From JAQUBU01 sp036677685 (GTDB taxonomy: Bacteria > Bacillota > Syntrophomonadia > Syntrophomonadales > Syntrophomonadaceae): DNA of 64,000 bases. This document shows, piece after piece, positions 7,618 to 17,196 of this stretch (positions are counted from its first letter, which is position 1; the number at the start of each line of letters is the position of its first letter). A model generated the notes under the pieces. The model saw nothing but the letters and a program-made list of their open reading frames with translations. It did no database searches and was not told the origin of the DNA. The DNA lies in the NCBI GenBank assembly GCA_036677685.1, contig JAVBWA010000008.1, forward strand, positions 186,001-250,000, given 5' to 3'. The translations under genes were made by a program, and so were the position numbers.

Positions 7618-8682
7618 TTAAACTATAAGCAGATTTTTATCTGCATGAGTCAGCAATTCATAACCGCCGCTTTTAACAATTACGCTGTCCTCTATACGAA
7701 TTCCTCCCCAGCCCGGAATATAAATTCCCGGTTCGATTGTAACTACCATATTTTCCAGCAACACCGTTTCACTTAAAGGAGAAACCCGGGGCTGTTCATG
7801 AATCTCCAAGCCCAGACCGTGTCCTGTACTATGTAGAAAATACTGGTCCAGATCATATTTTTTAAGACAGTTTCGCACTGCCTGATCAATCTCATAGCCG
7901 CGTATTCCTGCCCTTACCATTTCAACTCCGGTTTGTTGTGCTTCCAGCAGCTTGAGGTACCGGTCTCGAAAACTGTGGTCAGCCAGATTGATGGCTACCG
8001 TTCTGGTCATGTCTCCGGCATAACCCTGATAAAATCCGCCAAAATCCATGGTCACCATATCACCGGTGCAAATAATTCTTGAATCCGGCTGACCATGGGG
8101 CAGGGCGGCATTCTCCGCACTGACTACTATGGTATCAAAAGCTTCCTTGCTGCAGCCTTTTTCTTTTAATAAATAGACGATTTGGTTGGCTACCTGCATT
8201 TCGCTTTGACCGGCCTTGATATAAGCAATTATATCTACAAATACGGCATCGCCAATTTGTGCTGCTTGCCGCAGGCAGCTTAATTCGTTTTCATCTTTAC
8301 AAATCCGCAGTTCCTCAACCAGATGGGTAAGCGCAATAATTCCAATTCCCAGTTTTTGCTCCAGATCCAGAAAATACTGATGGGTAATATAGTGGCTTTC
8401 GACTCCGATTCGTTTGTAGGCCCGGCTTAGTTCAAGCAGCTTTTGAAACCCCGGTGGTTTTTCCTCCATGAACTCCCATCCTGCACACTCCCGTCTGGCC
8501 TGCTCCCGGTAACGGGAATCAGTCAAAAGGTAGTTATTCTGAGCACTAATCAAAAGTTGAGCATCACTGCCCCCGGTAAATCCCGAGAGATACCGTACAT
8601 TTTCCGGTTTGCTCACCAAAAAAGCATCTATTTGTTTGCTATCCATACAACGGCGAATTTTTGTCAGGCGTTCTTTATTCAC
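7618..8682 (-). CDS. Xaa-Pro aminopeptidase (M24 family)
   Basis: A metallopeptidase with a creatinase-like N-terminal domain (about 1-125) and a pita-bread M24 domain. The five metal ligands are visible: two Asp in MDFGGFYQGYAGDMT, His in STGHGLGLEIHE, Glu in TIEPGIYI and Glu in GIRIEDSV. It removes N-terminal residues before proline in the cytoplasm. Length (354 aa) matches PepP/YqhT-type enzymes, which commonly sit next to efp. Translation starts at a GTG after AGAGGTG. PepQ-like dipeptidase activity cannot be excluded. Confidence 0.92.
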   Translation of the reverse strand: MNKERLTKIRRCMDSKQIDAFLVSKPENVRYLSGFTGGSDAQLLISAQNNYLLTDSRYREQARRECAGWEFMEEKPPGFQKLLELSRAYKRIGVESHYITHQYFLDLEQKLGIGIIALTHLVEELRICKDENELSCLRQAAQIGDAVFVDIIAYIKAGQSEMQVANQIVYLLKEKGCSKEAFDTIVVSAENAALPHGQPDSRIICTGDMVTMDFGGFYQGYAGDMTRTVAINLADHSFRDRYLKLLEAQQTGVEMVRAGIRGYEIDQAVRNCLKKYDLDQYFLHSTGHGLGLEIHEQPRVSPLSETVLLENMVVTIEPGIYIPGWGGIRIEDSVIVKSGGYELLTHADKNLLIV

Positions 8683-8691
8683 TTTTCACCT

Positions 8692-9141
8692 CTAAGCCGT
8701 CCGGCCCTTAATAATTTCGCAGGCTGCCTGAAAAGCCATTTTATAGCTTAAGGCTCCGAAACCAAATATGCCTCCCGCTGCAATCGGAGAAATAAGCGAG
8801 TGCTGGCGAAATTCTTCACGCGTATATATATTGGACAGGTGGACTTCGATTACCGGAATAGCCACCGCCCTTAAAGCATCATGAATAGCTATACTGTAAT
8901 GGGTAAAAGCCCCGGCATTGATTATTATACAATCCGCATGACCCCGCGCTTCCTGGATGCGATCGACAATTTCCCCTTCATGATTCGATTGGAAGAAATT
9001 TACTTCCGTTTGCTGTTCCATAGCCAATGCTCTGATTTCGCGATTTATATCTTCCAGGCTTTTTTCGCCGTAGATACTGGTCTCACGAACTCCCAGCAAA
9101 TTGAGATTCGGGCCGTTAATTACTAATATCCGGCAATCCAT
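8692..9141 (-). CDS. aroQ: Type II 3-dehydroquinate dehydratase
   Basis: Third step of the shikimate pathway: 3-dehydroquinate to 3-dehydroshikimate. The N-terminal INGPNLNLLG motif, catalytic Tyr24 and the EVHLSN(I)Y stretch with the catalytic His are present. Length (149 aa) is normal for the dodecameric type II enzyme. The ATG follows AGGAGGTAAAGG. It is separated from the other aro genes by the pilus cluster. Confidence 0.96.
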   Translation of the reverse strand: MDCRILVINGPNLNLLGVRETSIYGEKSLEDINREIRALAMEQQTEVNFFQSNHEGEIVDRIQEARGHADCIIINAGAFTHYSIAIHDALRAVAIPVIEVHLSNIYTREEFRQHSLISPIAAGGIFGFGALSYKMAFQAACEIIKGRTA

Positions 9142-9152
9142 ACCTTTACCTC

Positions 9153-10538
9153 CTAGTCACCAGCAATACTCATACTGTTCAAGCGGATAGTAGGCGCAGC
9201 CCGTGATCCGAAAAAGCAGAGATCATTCCCCAACGCCTCAATATCCTTAAAGAAGTTTACCATATTTCCTGCAATAGTAACTCCCCTAACCGGATAAGTT
9301 AAGCTGCCCCTTTCGATCATCAGCCCGGCAGCCCCCAATGAAAAGTCTCCCGATATGGGATTGGCGGTATGCATGCCCATGACTTCGGTAACGTAAAAGC
9401 CCTTCGCCACCTCACTTATAAGCTGGTCAGGACTTTCATGGCCTGGCTGCAGCATAAAATTCGTGGTGCCTACCCCCGGAAGACTGCGGAAAGACCCACG
9501 CTGGCCGTTACCGGTGGATTTCACCCCGGCCTTGCTGGCAGTATAGCAGTCGTGTAAAAAAGTCTGTAAAACACCGTCTTTTATCACCATATTTCGCCGG
9601 GCCGGAACTCCTTCGCCATCAAAGGGAAATGCCGCGATTCCCTGAATACAGGTCGCATCATCCACCAGTGAAACATGCTTGGATGCCACCTGTTTTTGGA
9701 TTTGATGTTCCCAAAGCGATTTGCCCTTTTGCACTGCTTCAGCATCAACAATTTGAGCTGTCAAAGCTAGAAATCTGCTTGCTACATAAGGCTCCATGAT
9801 GCAGGGCATTTGCACTGAATTTATACTGCGGGCGCTGAGACTGCGAAGCGCACGGCGGGCAGCCTCCCGGCCGACAACATCCGGATTCAAATCTTGGATT
9901 CGTTTTTTGCTCATGAAAGAGAAACCGTTTTGGGCGTCATTATTTTCTTCCGCCACCAGAAAAATATATAAACCGCAGGAATTAGCACGACCCGTTGCGT
10001 AAAGTCCATGGGTATTCATTATCACGGCTGTAAACTCATGGTCGTCATAACCCGATCGCTCGATTATCCTCACCCGGGAGTCGACGGACCGGGCAACCCG
10101 TTCTACCTGCCGGGCCATTTCAATTTTGGCTTCCAAACTGGCGGCAACAATATTATCATCAAAAAGCTCCATCACAGGATAAGTAAAATCCCCCTCCGGC
10201 AGCCGGTTATGCTCGTCGGCTACCGTGTAACGGGAGATGCTCAGAGCATGATCAACTGCCCCAGCAATAGCCGCACTGGACAAATCGCTGCTATAGACAA
10301 AACCCACCCTGCCACCGTTTATTATTCTTATACCCAGTCCCATTTCCTCAGCTTCTTTCAGGGTATCCATCCGTCCATCAATAATCTCGATGCCCAATTC
10401 CCGGCCATGCAAAAGAAAGGCCTCAGCTTCGACACCTTTTTTGCGAGCAATATTAAGCACCTGCTCCCCTGCTTTCCTGAGGATGATCTCCAACGGCACC
10501 AACCTACTTTCTTCTAATTCGCTTAAGATGCGGTCCAT
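9153..10538 (-). CDS. pmbA: PmbA/TldE-like metalloprotease partner
   Basis: U62 family protein (461 aa). It forms a heterodimer with TldD that degrades unstructured peptides. It lacks the HExxxH zinc motif, as expected for the TldE/PmbA subunit, but has the conserved GEGVPARR and C-terminal GNMVNFFKDIEALGND stretches. The ATG at 10538 gives a 35 bp overlap with the end of tldD. A GTG at 10499, just past the tldD stop, is another possible start. Confidence 0.9.
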   Translation of the reverse strand: MDRILSELEESRLVPLEIILRKAGEQVLNIARKKGVEAEAFLLHGRELGIEIIDGRMDTLKEAEEMGLGIRIINGGRVGFVYSSDLSSAAIAGAVDHALSISRYTVADEHNRLPEGDFTYPVMELFDDNIVAASLEAKIEMARQVERVARSVDSRVRIIERSGYDDHEFTAVIMNTHGLYATGRANSCGLYIFLVAEENNDAQNGFSFMSKKRIQDLNPDVVGREAARRALRSLSARSINSVQMPCIMEPYVASRFLALTAQIVDAEAVQKGKSLWEHQIQKQVASKHVSLVDDATCIQGIAAFPFDGEGVPARRNMVIKDGVLQTFLHDCYTASKAGVKSTGNGQRGSFRSLPGVGTTNFMLQPGHESPDQLISEVAKGFYVTEVMGMHTANPISGDFSLGAAGLMIERGSLTYPVRGVTIAGNMVNFFKDIEALGNDLCFFGSRAAPTIRLNSMSIAGD

Positions 10539-11931
10539 CCTCGACCGCGGTTCCGCCCACCGTAATTTGTTTTATCCGGATAGTGGGCTGGGCATCAGCT
10601 ACCGGCACTCCCTGGCCATCCTTGCCGCAGGTTCCCAGGGAAAAACCCAAATCGTTGCCGATCATATCAATATCTCCCAGCACCTGTGGACCATTGCCAA
10701 TTAGCGTGGCTCCCCGAACCGGATATTTCACTTCACCATCGCTGATTATGTAAGCCTCCTGAACATCAAAAACAAAGTCGCCATTAGTGGTATTTACCTG
10801 ACCTCCGCCCATTTTTCTAACCAGTAATCCATACTTGGTATCCTTTAGAATGGCGGCCGGATCGTCTTGGCCGGGAGCAATAAAAGTATTGCTCATGCGC
10901 GGGATCGGTTTATGCTGGTAGGATTCACGGCGGCCGTTGGCACTGAAATCCTTCCCTTCTTTGGCTGCAGTTATATAATCATAGAGATATGCTTTTAATT
11001 CGCCATTATCGATTAAAACCTGACGTTGCCCATGATTACCCTCATCATCAAATCTATAGCTGCCGTAACGGCCCGGCAAGGTGGAATCGTCAATAACGCT
11101 TACACCCGGGGCTGCCACCATCTTACCAAGCTGGTTGCGGTATACTGAAAGACCTTTCTGCACCAGGTCGGCTTCCAATCCATGGCCGCAAGCTTCATGC
11201 ACCATAGTTCCGCCGGCTTCTGCAGCTATCACCACCGGCATACGGCCGGCCGGAGCTGGTTTTGCCGATAATGTTTCTACCGCCAGCCGGGCTGCTTTTT
11301 CCCCCAGCTCCGCAAAATTAATTTTATCCAGCAGTTCCCAGCCCGCAACCGCACCTGCCGATTCATAACCGGTCTGCACCATACCCTGGCGTGATGCTAT
11401 AGCGTTTACTATCAGTCTGACCCGGACCTGCTCTTCTTCTACCAATTCTCCATTGCTGTTGGCTATCTGAATATTGCGGTGCATATCTCCAGCAGCTACG
11501 GTCACCTGCCGTATCTCCGGTGCAAACTCCCGGGTCCGCTTATTGGCTGCTAAAACATGCTCAATTTTCTCATCAATACTTAGCTGTTCAGGTAAGCGCT
11601 TATATTCAATATCGAAAAGCGGCTTTTTTACGGACAGCGTGATTTCCCGATCCATATTGCGCACCTGGGCATCAGCAACATGATTGGCAACCGCGGCCGC
11701 TTTGCAAAGGCCTTCAAGCGATAAATCACTAGTATAAACATAAGCTGTATTGCCGTCTTTTACCGTTCTTATTCCAACGCCTCTTTCTCGCCCGCTGTTT
11801 ATTTTTTCGATGCGATTATCTTCGCAGAATATATTATTTAGCTGTTTTTCTTCATAATAAATCTCCGCGAAATCACTGCCTTTTTGCAGAGCTTCGTCCA
11901 ATACCCTGGAGATCAGACTCTTTTCTAACAT
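10504..11931 (-). CDS. tldD: TldD metalloprotease
   Basis: Catalytic subunit of the TldD/TldE protease (475 aa). The zinc motif HEACGHGLEAD (HExxxH) is intact near residues 233-243. The glycine-rich C-terminal GATLIGNGPQVLGDIDMIGND is typical. The ATG follows AGGAGGCTG. It is immediately upstream of pmbA and probably cotranscribed with it. A reversed copy of the 130-bp repeat lies just upstream. Confidence 0.94.
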   Translation of the reverse strand: MLEKSLISRVLDEALQKGSDFAEIYYEEKQLNNIFCEDNRIEKINSGRERGVGIRTVKDGNTAYVYTSDLSLEGLCKAAAVANHVADAQVRNMDREITLSVKKPLFDIEYKRLPEQLSIDEKIEHVLAANKRTREFAPEIRQVTVAAGDMHRNIQIANSNGELVEEEQVRVRLIVNAIASRQGMVQTGYESAGAVAGWELLDKINFAELGEKAARLAVETLSAKPAPAGRMPVVIAAEAGGTMVHEACGHGLEADLVQKGLSVYRNQLGKMVAAPGVSVIDDSTLPGRYGSYRFDDEGNHGQRQVLIDNGELKAYLYDYITAAKEGKDFSANGRRESYQHKPIPRMSNTFIAPGQDDPAAILKDTKYGLLVRKMGGGQVNTTNGDFVFDVQEAYIISDGEVKYPVRGATLIGNGPQVLGDIDMIGNDLGFSLGTCGKDGQGVPVADAQPTIRIKQITVGGTAVEDGPHLKRIRRK

Positions 11932-11991
11932 TAACAGCCTCCTGTTGTTTGCTTGCTATTTGTAAATATGCTTTCCCATAGTAATAAAAAT

Positions 11992-12126
11992 TATATCGAG
12001 GTGAAATTATGTCCCCCGCTTCTTAAGCGGTCGGGTCCCTATTAAGAAAACAGACTGCGGGCTCAAATTCCCCGCCTCGTTGCAGCGGTGTGTTGAAACT
12101 GCTCCGCAGTTTCTTCCAACCCTTAA
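11992..12126 (-). repeat. 130-bp structured intergenic repeat, copy 3 (reversed)
   Basis: The only copy in the opposite orientation. It reads on the plus strand from the TATATCGAGG end through the CCCGCTTCTTAAGCGG hairpin and CCGCCTCGTTGCAGCGG to the AACTGCTCCGCAGTT hairpin at 12097-12112. It lies between pilO and tldD. Confidence 0.9.
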
Positions 12127-12168
12127 AAAATCCCGGATTCACCCGCTTTAGGGAGTGCGCAAATATTG

Positions 12169-12918
12169 CTATATAAACGGATTAATCCTGCCGGTTGCAA
12201 CCGGAACTTCATCTTCTTTGGCGTTTAATCCGGGAATGGTTTCTTCATCATAATAGGCGGAAAACTTTAAATTAAGTTTAATATTATTGCCGTCGTAAAC
12301 CGCCGAGCCTTTGGGAATGCTGGGAAAGGGCGCAGGCGGTGCTCCTTGCTCGGTTTCCAGACTTGACTGCAGGGCTTCGCTAAGTGCTTTTTCATCATTT
12401 TTTTTCGCGGCTGCAGTCATTTGGCAATTGCTTATGGTATACAGCCGGGGGGTGTTCTCCATTTTCAGAAGAAAGGCCAAAAGGTTATTATAGGTACCTT
12501 GAACCGTAATATTATAATCTAGTATTCGCACCTTTTCTAGTTTTTCCTTGTTTTTTTGCTTGTCGGTACTATTATTTTTATTGGGAGCTTCGTAATTTAT
12601 GGCCTTTAAATCAACATGGGTATCAAATGCCGTCTTTTTAAGAAAGGCAATGGTTTCAGGAACCCTGGCCCGGGCAGGGACCGCAGCCATAAGTTCATTG
12701 CCCAGTTTGGCAATCCTGGTTACTTCCGGTTCTATATTGCTAGTCTGGACCATGGCGCTTTCTCCACTTTCCGTCAAGCTTTTTAAAACCCGGTTTTCTT
12801 GAAGCAATTGCTCTCTGGCAATTTTACCCGGTTTATACGCAAGATTGTAATAGGCATATATCAGGCTCAATATAAGGAGGATTCCCAGCAGTATTTTTTC
12901 ACGTCTGGAAAGCTTCAC
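12169..12918 (-). CDS. pilO: PilO-like pilus alignment protein
   Basis: An inner-membrane component that partners PilN to connect the pilus motor and PilM. It has a short basic cytoplasmic tail, one membrane segment (about residues 12-30 from the chosen start), a coiled-coil region and a C-terminal ferredoxin-like fold. I choose the GTG at 12918, because it forms a GTGA overlap with the pilN stop and has GGGAGG upstream. The frame is open to 12957. Low sequence similarity across the family makes context the main evidence. Confidence 0.8.
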   Translation of the reverse strand: MKLSRREKILLGILLILSLIYAYYNLAYKPGKIAREQLLQENRVLKSLTESGESAMVQTSNIEPEVTRIAKLGNELMAAVPARARVPETIAFLKKTAFDTHVDLKAINYEAPNKNNSTDKQKNKEKLEKVRILDYNITVQGTYNNLLAFLLKMENTPRLYTISNCQMTAAAKKNDEKALSEALQSSLETEQGAPPAPFPSIPKGSAVYDGNNIKLNLKFSAYYDEETIPGLNAKEDEVPVATGRINPFI

Positions 12919-13466
12919 TTTTTCCCGGCCTCCCATCCCATTTCCGCCTTGAAGCATACTTCTCCGCTATCTTCATCGATATTGGATGAAATAAACATAA
13001 TATTTTGCAGTAAACGACTTTTTCTTAAACCCGATATAAAAGCAGCCATTTCCTGATAGTCAGAAGCATACCCATTTATTAGTACTTTTCCCTTATTTAT
13101 TTCGATGCCTGTCAGTACCAGGCCATCGGGAAGAACATGCTCTATCTCTTCAAAAGCTTCTACACAATGGATTTGGGCCTGGCGCACTTTGTTGACCTGC
13201 TCCTGCTTGTCCTCGATTTGGCTGCGCAAGTTTTGAAAAGACTGGAGTTCAAAGCGTTCATCCTTATACTGGTCAAGTTCGGCTTTCATTTCAGAATTTA
13301 ATGAACGTAAAGCTCTTAATTCTTTCTGTTGGTAGCCATGTAAGCACCAAAGGCCTATTGTCAAAACCACCAGCACCAGAGGAATTATTGCGGAAGTCGG
13401 GAATCGCCTGCTCGCTTGCTGCTCCCTGACCAGCAAATTAATATATATAGGTTTGGCAGGTTCCAT
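12915..13466 (-). CDS. pilN: PilN-like pilus assembly protein
   Basis: 183 residues. A short cytoplasmic N-terminus contains INLLVREQQ, close to the INLLPWRE peptide by which PilN docks to PilM. One membrane segment (about 25-42), a coiled coil and a periplasm-type domain with the GLVLTGIEINKGKVLINGYA pattern follow. It starts 1 bp inside the pilM stop and overlaps the pilO start, so the three genes are translationally coupled. Confidence 0.88.
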   Translation of the reverse strand: MEPAKPIYINLLVREQQASRRFPTSAIIPLVLVVLTIGLWCLHGYQQKELRALRSLNSEMKAELDQYKDERFELQSFQNLRSQIEDKQEQVNKVRQAQIHCVEAFEEIEHVLPDGLVLTGIEINKGKVLINGYASDYQEMAAFISGLRKSRLLQNIMFISSNIDEDSGEVCFKAEMGWEAGKK

Positions 13467-14461
13467 TATATCACCTCTCTGGCAGCCAGACCCAAAGCAA
13501 CCGGAAAATCACAGTTGATTTCCCTTTTGGCCCGTTCATCCAGGTCAACCGGCAGGGTAAAACGGGGCAGGAAATCGGCTGTTTGTACATCACAGGCAAT
13601 TTCCGCAGCCAGTTCGGCAGCTAAACCTTTTAGCCCGGTTCCCCCTCCGCTTAGCCAAAGTTTCTCCAGTTTTCGCTCAGGGTGCTGAATATTGTAATAT
13701 TCCACTGAACGCCTGACTTCAGCCACCAGGCCTCTAACGATGTATTTAACCTGCTCTTCCTGAATACTTTGCAGGCTGTCGATGTTGATATTGGCTTTGC
13801 CGATGATGAAGCTTATATTCTCATAAAAAGATGATAAGGTCCGGTAAAACAGCAGATTGGTCCCACTAAAAACTGAAAAATAACAACGTGATGCCCCTAT
13901 CTGCAATAAGGCCCGGACTCCCGAAGTCTGATTGGGCAGGAAAATTCGATTAATCGCCAGCGATTCAATTTCCAATGCGGCCAATTTAAGTCCTGCATTA
14001 AAACAGGCTATATCCAAATTATCCACCTGCAGACGGGGTACTGCCACAAAAAACACTTCACTCTTTTTACCGTCCTCATCCTCGAAATCTCTCCAGGGGA
14101 ATACATCAATGGCTGCCTCTTCGATAGGAATAGGGAGAAAAGCAACCGCCTGATAAACTGCGGCTGCTCTGCTCTCGGAACGACTCATACGCGGTAATAC
14201 CAGGTTGCGTATGTAGACTTGCTGACCCGAAACCGCTGAAACCACCCGCTGTCCTTCCAAACCCATTCTCTTCACCAGACCAGCCATTTCGGCCCCCACT
14301 TTTTCGGGTTCAAAGATGTTTCCAGCTTCCACCAAACCTGGCAGTGTATCAATGCTGCCGTATTTCAACAGTTGTAATTCATTGCCCTTGCGTTTCACTT
14401 TGGCCAGCTTAATTTTTTTACTGCCGATATCCAAACCCAGATCTGCTGTCCGCTTTAACAA
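13466..14461 (-). CDS. pilM: PilM-like actin-fold pilus protein
   Basis: Cytoplasmic actin/FtsA-like ATP-binding protein that binds the PilN N-terminus. Phosphate-binding DLGLDIGSKKIKLAKV is near the N-terminus, and a second GG-rich motif (LSGGGTGLKG) lies near residues 270-279. Length is usual for PilM. The frame starts at a TTG at 14476, but that codon lies inside the GGAGG site. The TTG at 14461, 8 nt after GGAGG, is the better start. Confidence 0.9.
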   Translation of the reverse strand: MLKRTADLGLDIGSKKIKLAKVKRKGNELQLLKYGSIDTLPGLVEAGNIFEPEKVGAEMAGLVKRMGLEGQRVVSAVSGQQVYIRNLVLPRMSRSESRAAAVYQAVAFLPIPIEEAAIDVFPWRDFEDEDGKKSEVFFVAVPRLQVDNLDIACFNAGLKLAALEIESLAINRIFLPNQTSGVRALLQIGASRCYFSVFSGTNLLFYRTLSSFYENISFIIGKANINIDSLQSIQEEQVKYIVRGLVAEVRRSVEYYNIQHPERKLEKLWLSGGGTGLKGLAAELAAEIACDVQTADFLPRFTLPVDLDERAKREINCDFPVALGLAAREVI

Positions 14462-14554
14462 AAAATACTCCTCCAATTCTCCCGGCCCGTAATAACCCGT
14501 TAAACTTCAATCCTTATTGGTTCAACTCCCGGCAGAATCCTGCTGCCCCTCAGT

Positions 14555-15295
14555 TTAACTTAGCAACTGCCAGTAAAACAGCATAATCCCGTTTCCGTAC
14601 ATCCATACCATCCAGGCTGTTACCGCTAAAAAAGGGCCAAATTTTATCGGGGTTTGACGATTGGCTTTACCCTGCAAGCATAGAGGCAAGACCCATATGA
14701 CAGCCAGGATGGATGATAATACAAAAACCAAAAAAGTTCCCTGCCACCCGGTAAAAGTTCCAATTACTGCAGCCAGTTTAATATCGCCTCCACCGATACC
14801 GCCGGGAAAAAGTCTGGCTATAATAAACAGCATCCCACTGTAAACAACGGCTCCCAGAATTGCATTCCCAAGGCCTATTGAGAACCAGGCTAATATAAAA
14901 CCGCTGATTATACCGGGGTAAGTCAAACGGTCGGGAATAACCCCTTCATTCAAGTCGGTAAAACTTGCTGTTAACAGCAAGATCGTAAAGATGCAGCCTG
15001 ACGCCAGATCAAGCGACAGCCCGCATTTATTGTAAATGGCAATAAACAAGATCATAGTAAGAACTTCAACCAGCGGATATTGGAGCTTGATACTCTCCCG
15101 GCAATAACGGCATTTTCCCCGAAGTCCAATATAGCTTAGGAGCGGAATTAGATCAGGCGCCCTTAACGGCTGCCCGCATTGCGGGCAATGGCTCCGAGGG
15201 GCGATAATCGACTCATGCCGCGGCAGGCGAAAAATCAGAATATTAAGAAAGGAACCAATTATCAGGGAAAAAATCGCCATTAAAAAATAATCCAT
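14555..15295 (-). CDS. pilD: Prepilin peptidase / N-methyltransferase
   Basis: Membrane aspartic protease that cleaves prepilin leaders and methylates the new N-terminus. The N-terminal methyltransferase domain keeps the four-cysteine zinc site (CPQCG at 37-41; CRYCRE near 62-67). The catalytic aspartates are in TDLNEGVIPDR and GGGDIKL. About seven to eight membrane segments and a length of 246 aa fit the family. It serves the minor pilins and pilin encoded upstream. Confidence 0.95.
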   Translation of the reverse strand: MDYFLMAIFSLIIGSFLNILIFRLPRHESIIAPRSHCPQCGQPLRAPDLIPLLSYIGLRGKCRYCRESIKLQYPLVEVLTMILFIAIYNKCGLSLDLASGCIFTILLLTASFTDLNEGVIPDRLTYPGIISGFILAWFSIGLGNAILGAVVYSGMLFIIARLFPGGIGGGDIKLAAVIGTFTGWQGTFLVFVLSSILAVIWVLPLCLQGKANRQTPIKFGPFLAVTAWMVWMYGNGIMLFYWQLLS

Positions 15296-15330
15296 TGTAT
15301 ATTCCCATCGCCTTTTTATGATTTATAGTA

Positions 15331-15467
15331 TTTAAGCATCGGAAGAAACTGCGGAGCAGCTTCAAAACACTACTGCAACAAGGCGGGGGATTAGAACCCG
15401 CCGCCTGTTTTGCTAATAGGAACCCGACTGCTTAAGGATGCAGGAAACATCTTTTCTCATCGTTCTT
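15331..15467 (+). repeat. 130-bp structured intergenic repeat, copy 4
   Basis: Between the pilX-like gene and pilD, starting TTTAAGCATCGGAAGAAACT. The end is degraded (CTCATCGTTCTTA instead of CGCCTCGTTATA). Immediately after it (about 15508-15580) lies a short module shared with the long family 2 element at 23-187. Confidence 0.85.
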
Positions 15468-15582
15468 ACAGACCCTATAATCTGCATTCTGGCAAACCGA
15501 GCAAGCACCCTTCGGGCACACCGATGTTCGCTTTCGCTCACCAATAATGTAGTGAAGAGCAGGGCTTTCAAGAAACCGGTGT

Positions 15583-16059
15583 TTAATTGTATTGATAAGA
15601 CTTAATTGCAACCTTGTCATATTGCTGCGGATTAGTTCCGGAATATGAATAAACAACTTCAACTTCAAGTTTTTTCTTGGCTGCACGGTAATCCGACTGC
15701 ACCGTAAATTGATACCGGCATTCGCTCTTGCGCGACTGCGGAATGCTGTTGCCCGGATCAATTACCGTATCCTCCCGGTCGGTTACTTTTATAGTGGTTT
15801 TTATAAGATCATCAATTGCCAATTGTTCATTAAATATTTCCGGCAAGCCTTCTTCCCATATCTGCTCTATGGCCCACTCCGCACCTGCATCGGCTGCTTG
15901 CTGAGCTTGTTGGACATTAAGCGCATAATGACTGATTTTGTTTTCCATGCTGGCTACGCCGATTATTGCAGTACCAAGTATACTTAAGACCAGGAAAACC
16001 ATTAAAACCATAAACATCAAATTTCCGTCCTGATTAGGAACTGATCGTCTGCCCGTCAT
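15583..16059 (-). CDS. PilX-like minor pilus protein
   Basis: 158 residues with a basic N-terminus and one hydrophobic helix (about residues 14-35), followed by a region with the QQAADAGAEWAIEQ pattern typical of PilX N-terminal domains. It has a possible leader (QDG-NLMFMV) but no Glu at position 5, as in PilX/GspK-type pseudopilins. The ATG at 16059 follows GAAGGAG. The in-frame TTG at 16080 is a weaker alternative. It belongs to the pilus operon and probably sits at the pilus tip. Confidence 0.75.
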   Translation of the reverse strand: MTGRRSVPNQDGNLMFMVLMVFLVLSILGTAIIGVASMENKISHYALNVQQAQQAADAGAEWAIEQIWEEGLPEIFNEQLAIDDLIKTTIKVTDREDTVIDPGNSIPQSRKSECRYQFTVQSDYRAAKKKLEVEVVYSYSGTNPQQYDKVAIKSYQYN

Positions 16060-16076
16060 CGCATACTCCTTCTTCT

Positions 16077-16613
16077 TCAATCCATGCTGTCTCCATTACG
16101 GCTATTTTTAATCTCGTTATTACTTTCTTTGCTCTCAGCTTCATAAGTAACCCTCGGGGTGGCTGTGCTTATCAGACGATAACTTTGCCGGCCGGCCCTG
16201 GCTTCAATAGTGACTCTGATTAACTCCTTACCCGCTTCGCGTTGGAAATTTAAATAATTGATATTGTTCATTACGGCCAAATTGTTGCGCCGCAAATTGC
16301 TGTCATTGAGAAAATAAGTAATTTCCTGCGGTTCTGCTGCTCCTGCTGCCGTAATATAAAGGATTAGGCGGTCATTATTTAAGGCCGGGCTTCCTTCGCT
16401 TTGTAAGGAACTCATTATATCTTGGACGATCCACTGCATGGCTGTGCGGGCGCAATATTGGGCATCGGAACTTTCCAACTGCCTTTCAAAAGCATTATGG
16501 CCCGCCCAATAGACCGAAAACAAACCGGTTACCACTATGAATACCAGAGCCAGAGCTATCAAGATTTCCAGAAGAGATGTGCCTTTTTCTTGTTCGACAT
16601 GTTTCAAGACCAA
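16077..16613 (-). CDS. PilW-like prepilin-type protein
   Basis: 178 residues with a class III prepilin leader (EKG-TSLLEILIALALVF): Gly at -1, Glu at +5 and a 20-residue hydrophobic helix. The rest resembles PilW/ComGF minor pilins (ARTAMQWIVQDI, then AAGAAEPQEITYFL). It probably initiates or caps the pilus. Translation starts at a TTG; TTG 16607 is also possible. It is 4 bp from the next pilin gene. Confidence 0.82.
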   Translation of the reverse strand: MVLKHVEQEKGTSLLEILIALALVFIVVTGLFSVYWAGHNAFERQLESSDAQYCARTAMQWIVQDIMSSLQSEGSPALNNDRLILYITAAGAAEPQEITYFLNDSNLRRNNLAVMNNINYLNFQREAGKELIRVTIEARAGRQSYRLISTATPRVTYEAESKESNNEIKNSRNGDSMD

Positions 16614-16617
16614 TCCC

Positions 16618-17046
16618 CTAAACTTTCCTCATCAGTGTGGCCATGGTGATCTTGCACAGTTCGGTTCCTTCGTTCCATCTGACCAAAACCTCTACCTTAT
16701 ATAACTTACTATAACTGGCCATTGGTTCCATGCTGATATGGGCATTAATCCCGACCGGAAAACCGGGTTTGTACTGCTGAACCAGGCCTAAATTCTCGGG
16801 AGAAATACTGTTCGCGGTTTGCAGCCGGCTACGCTGGTCACGCAAGTCTTCCAATATGGCTGCAGCGTAATTAGCTGCGCTAGTCTCATTTCCAGCCTTG
16901 CTTATCCATAAACCGGTGGGTATGAAAACAGCCAACACGGCAGTGGTCAATATCGCGAGTATAGCCAGGGCTGCCAGAACTTCCAAAAGAGTGGCGCCTT
17001 TTTCCTGGTTTTGTTCTGATTGCATATCATCAAAGATTAATCTCAC
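16618..17046 (-). CDS. PilV-like prepilin-type protein
   Basis: 142 residues. Leader and N-terminal helix are QEKG-ATLLEVLAALAIL, with Gly at -1, Glu at +5 and a GspI/PilV-like body (NYAAAILEDLRDQR). A minor pilin of the same operon. The GTG start follows AAGGGTGAT. Its substrate, if any, cannot be read from sequence. Confidence 0.82.
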   Translation of the reverse strand: MRLIFDDMQSEQNQEKGATLLEVLAALAILAILTTAVLAVFIPTGLWISKAGNETSAANYAAAILEDLRDQRSRLQTANSISPENLGLVQQYKPGFPVGINAHISMEPMASYSKLYKVEVLVRWNEGTELCKITMATLMRKV

Positions 17047-17196
17047 TTTATATCACCCTTATTCGCATCGGCCAAAACTATAGCCCGGATTATACATCTT
17101 TCTAAATATTGGCGATGTCTCCGGGCATTAAATTCACAATAATCATATTAAGTATTTTAAAGTCTATAAGTTTTAAACTTTTGAATGTGCTGGAGA

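Noticed and set aside
15432..15761. 109-codon minus-strand frame near the PilX-like gene
   Set aside because: Overlaps the PilX-like gene in another frame and ends in repeat copy 4; no ribosome site.
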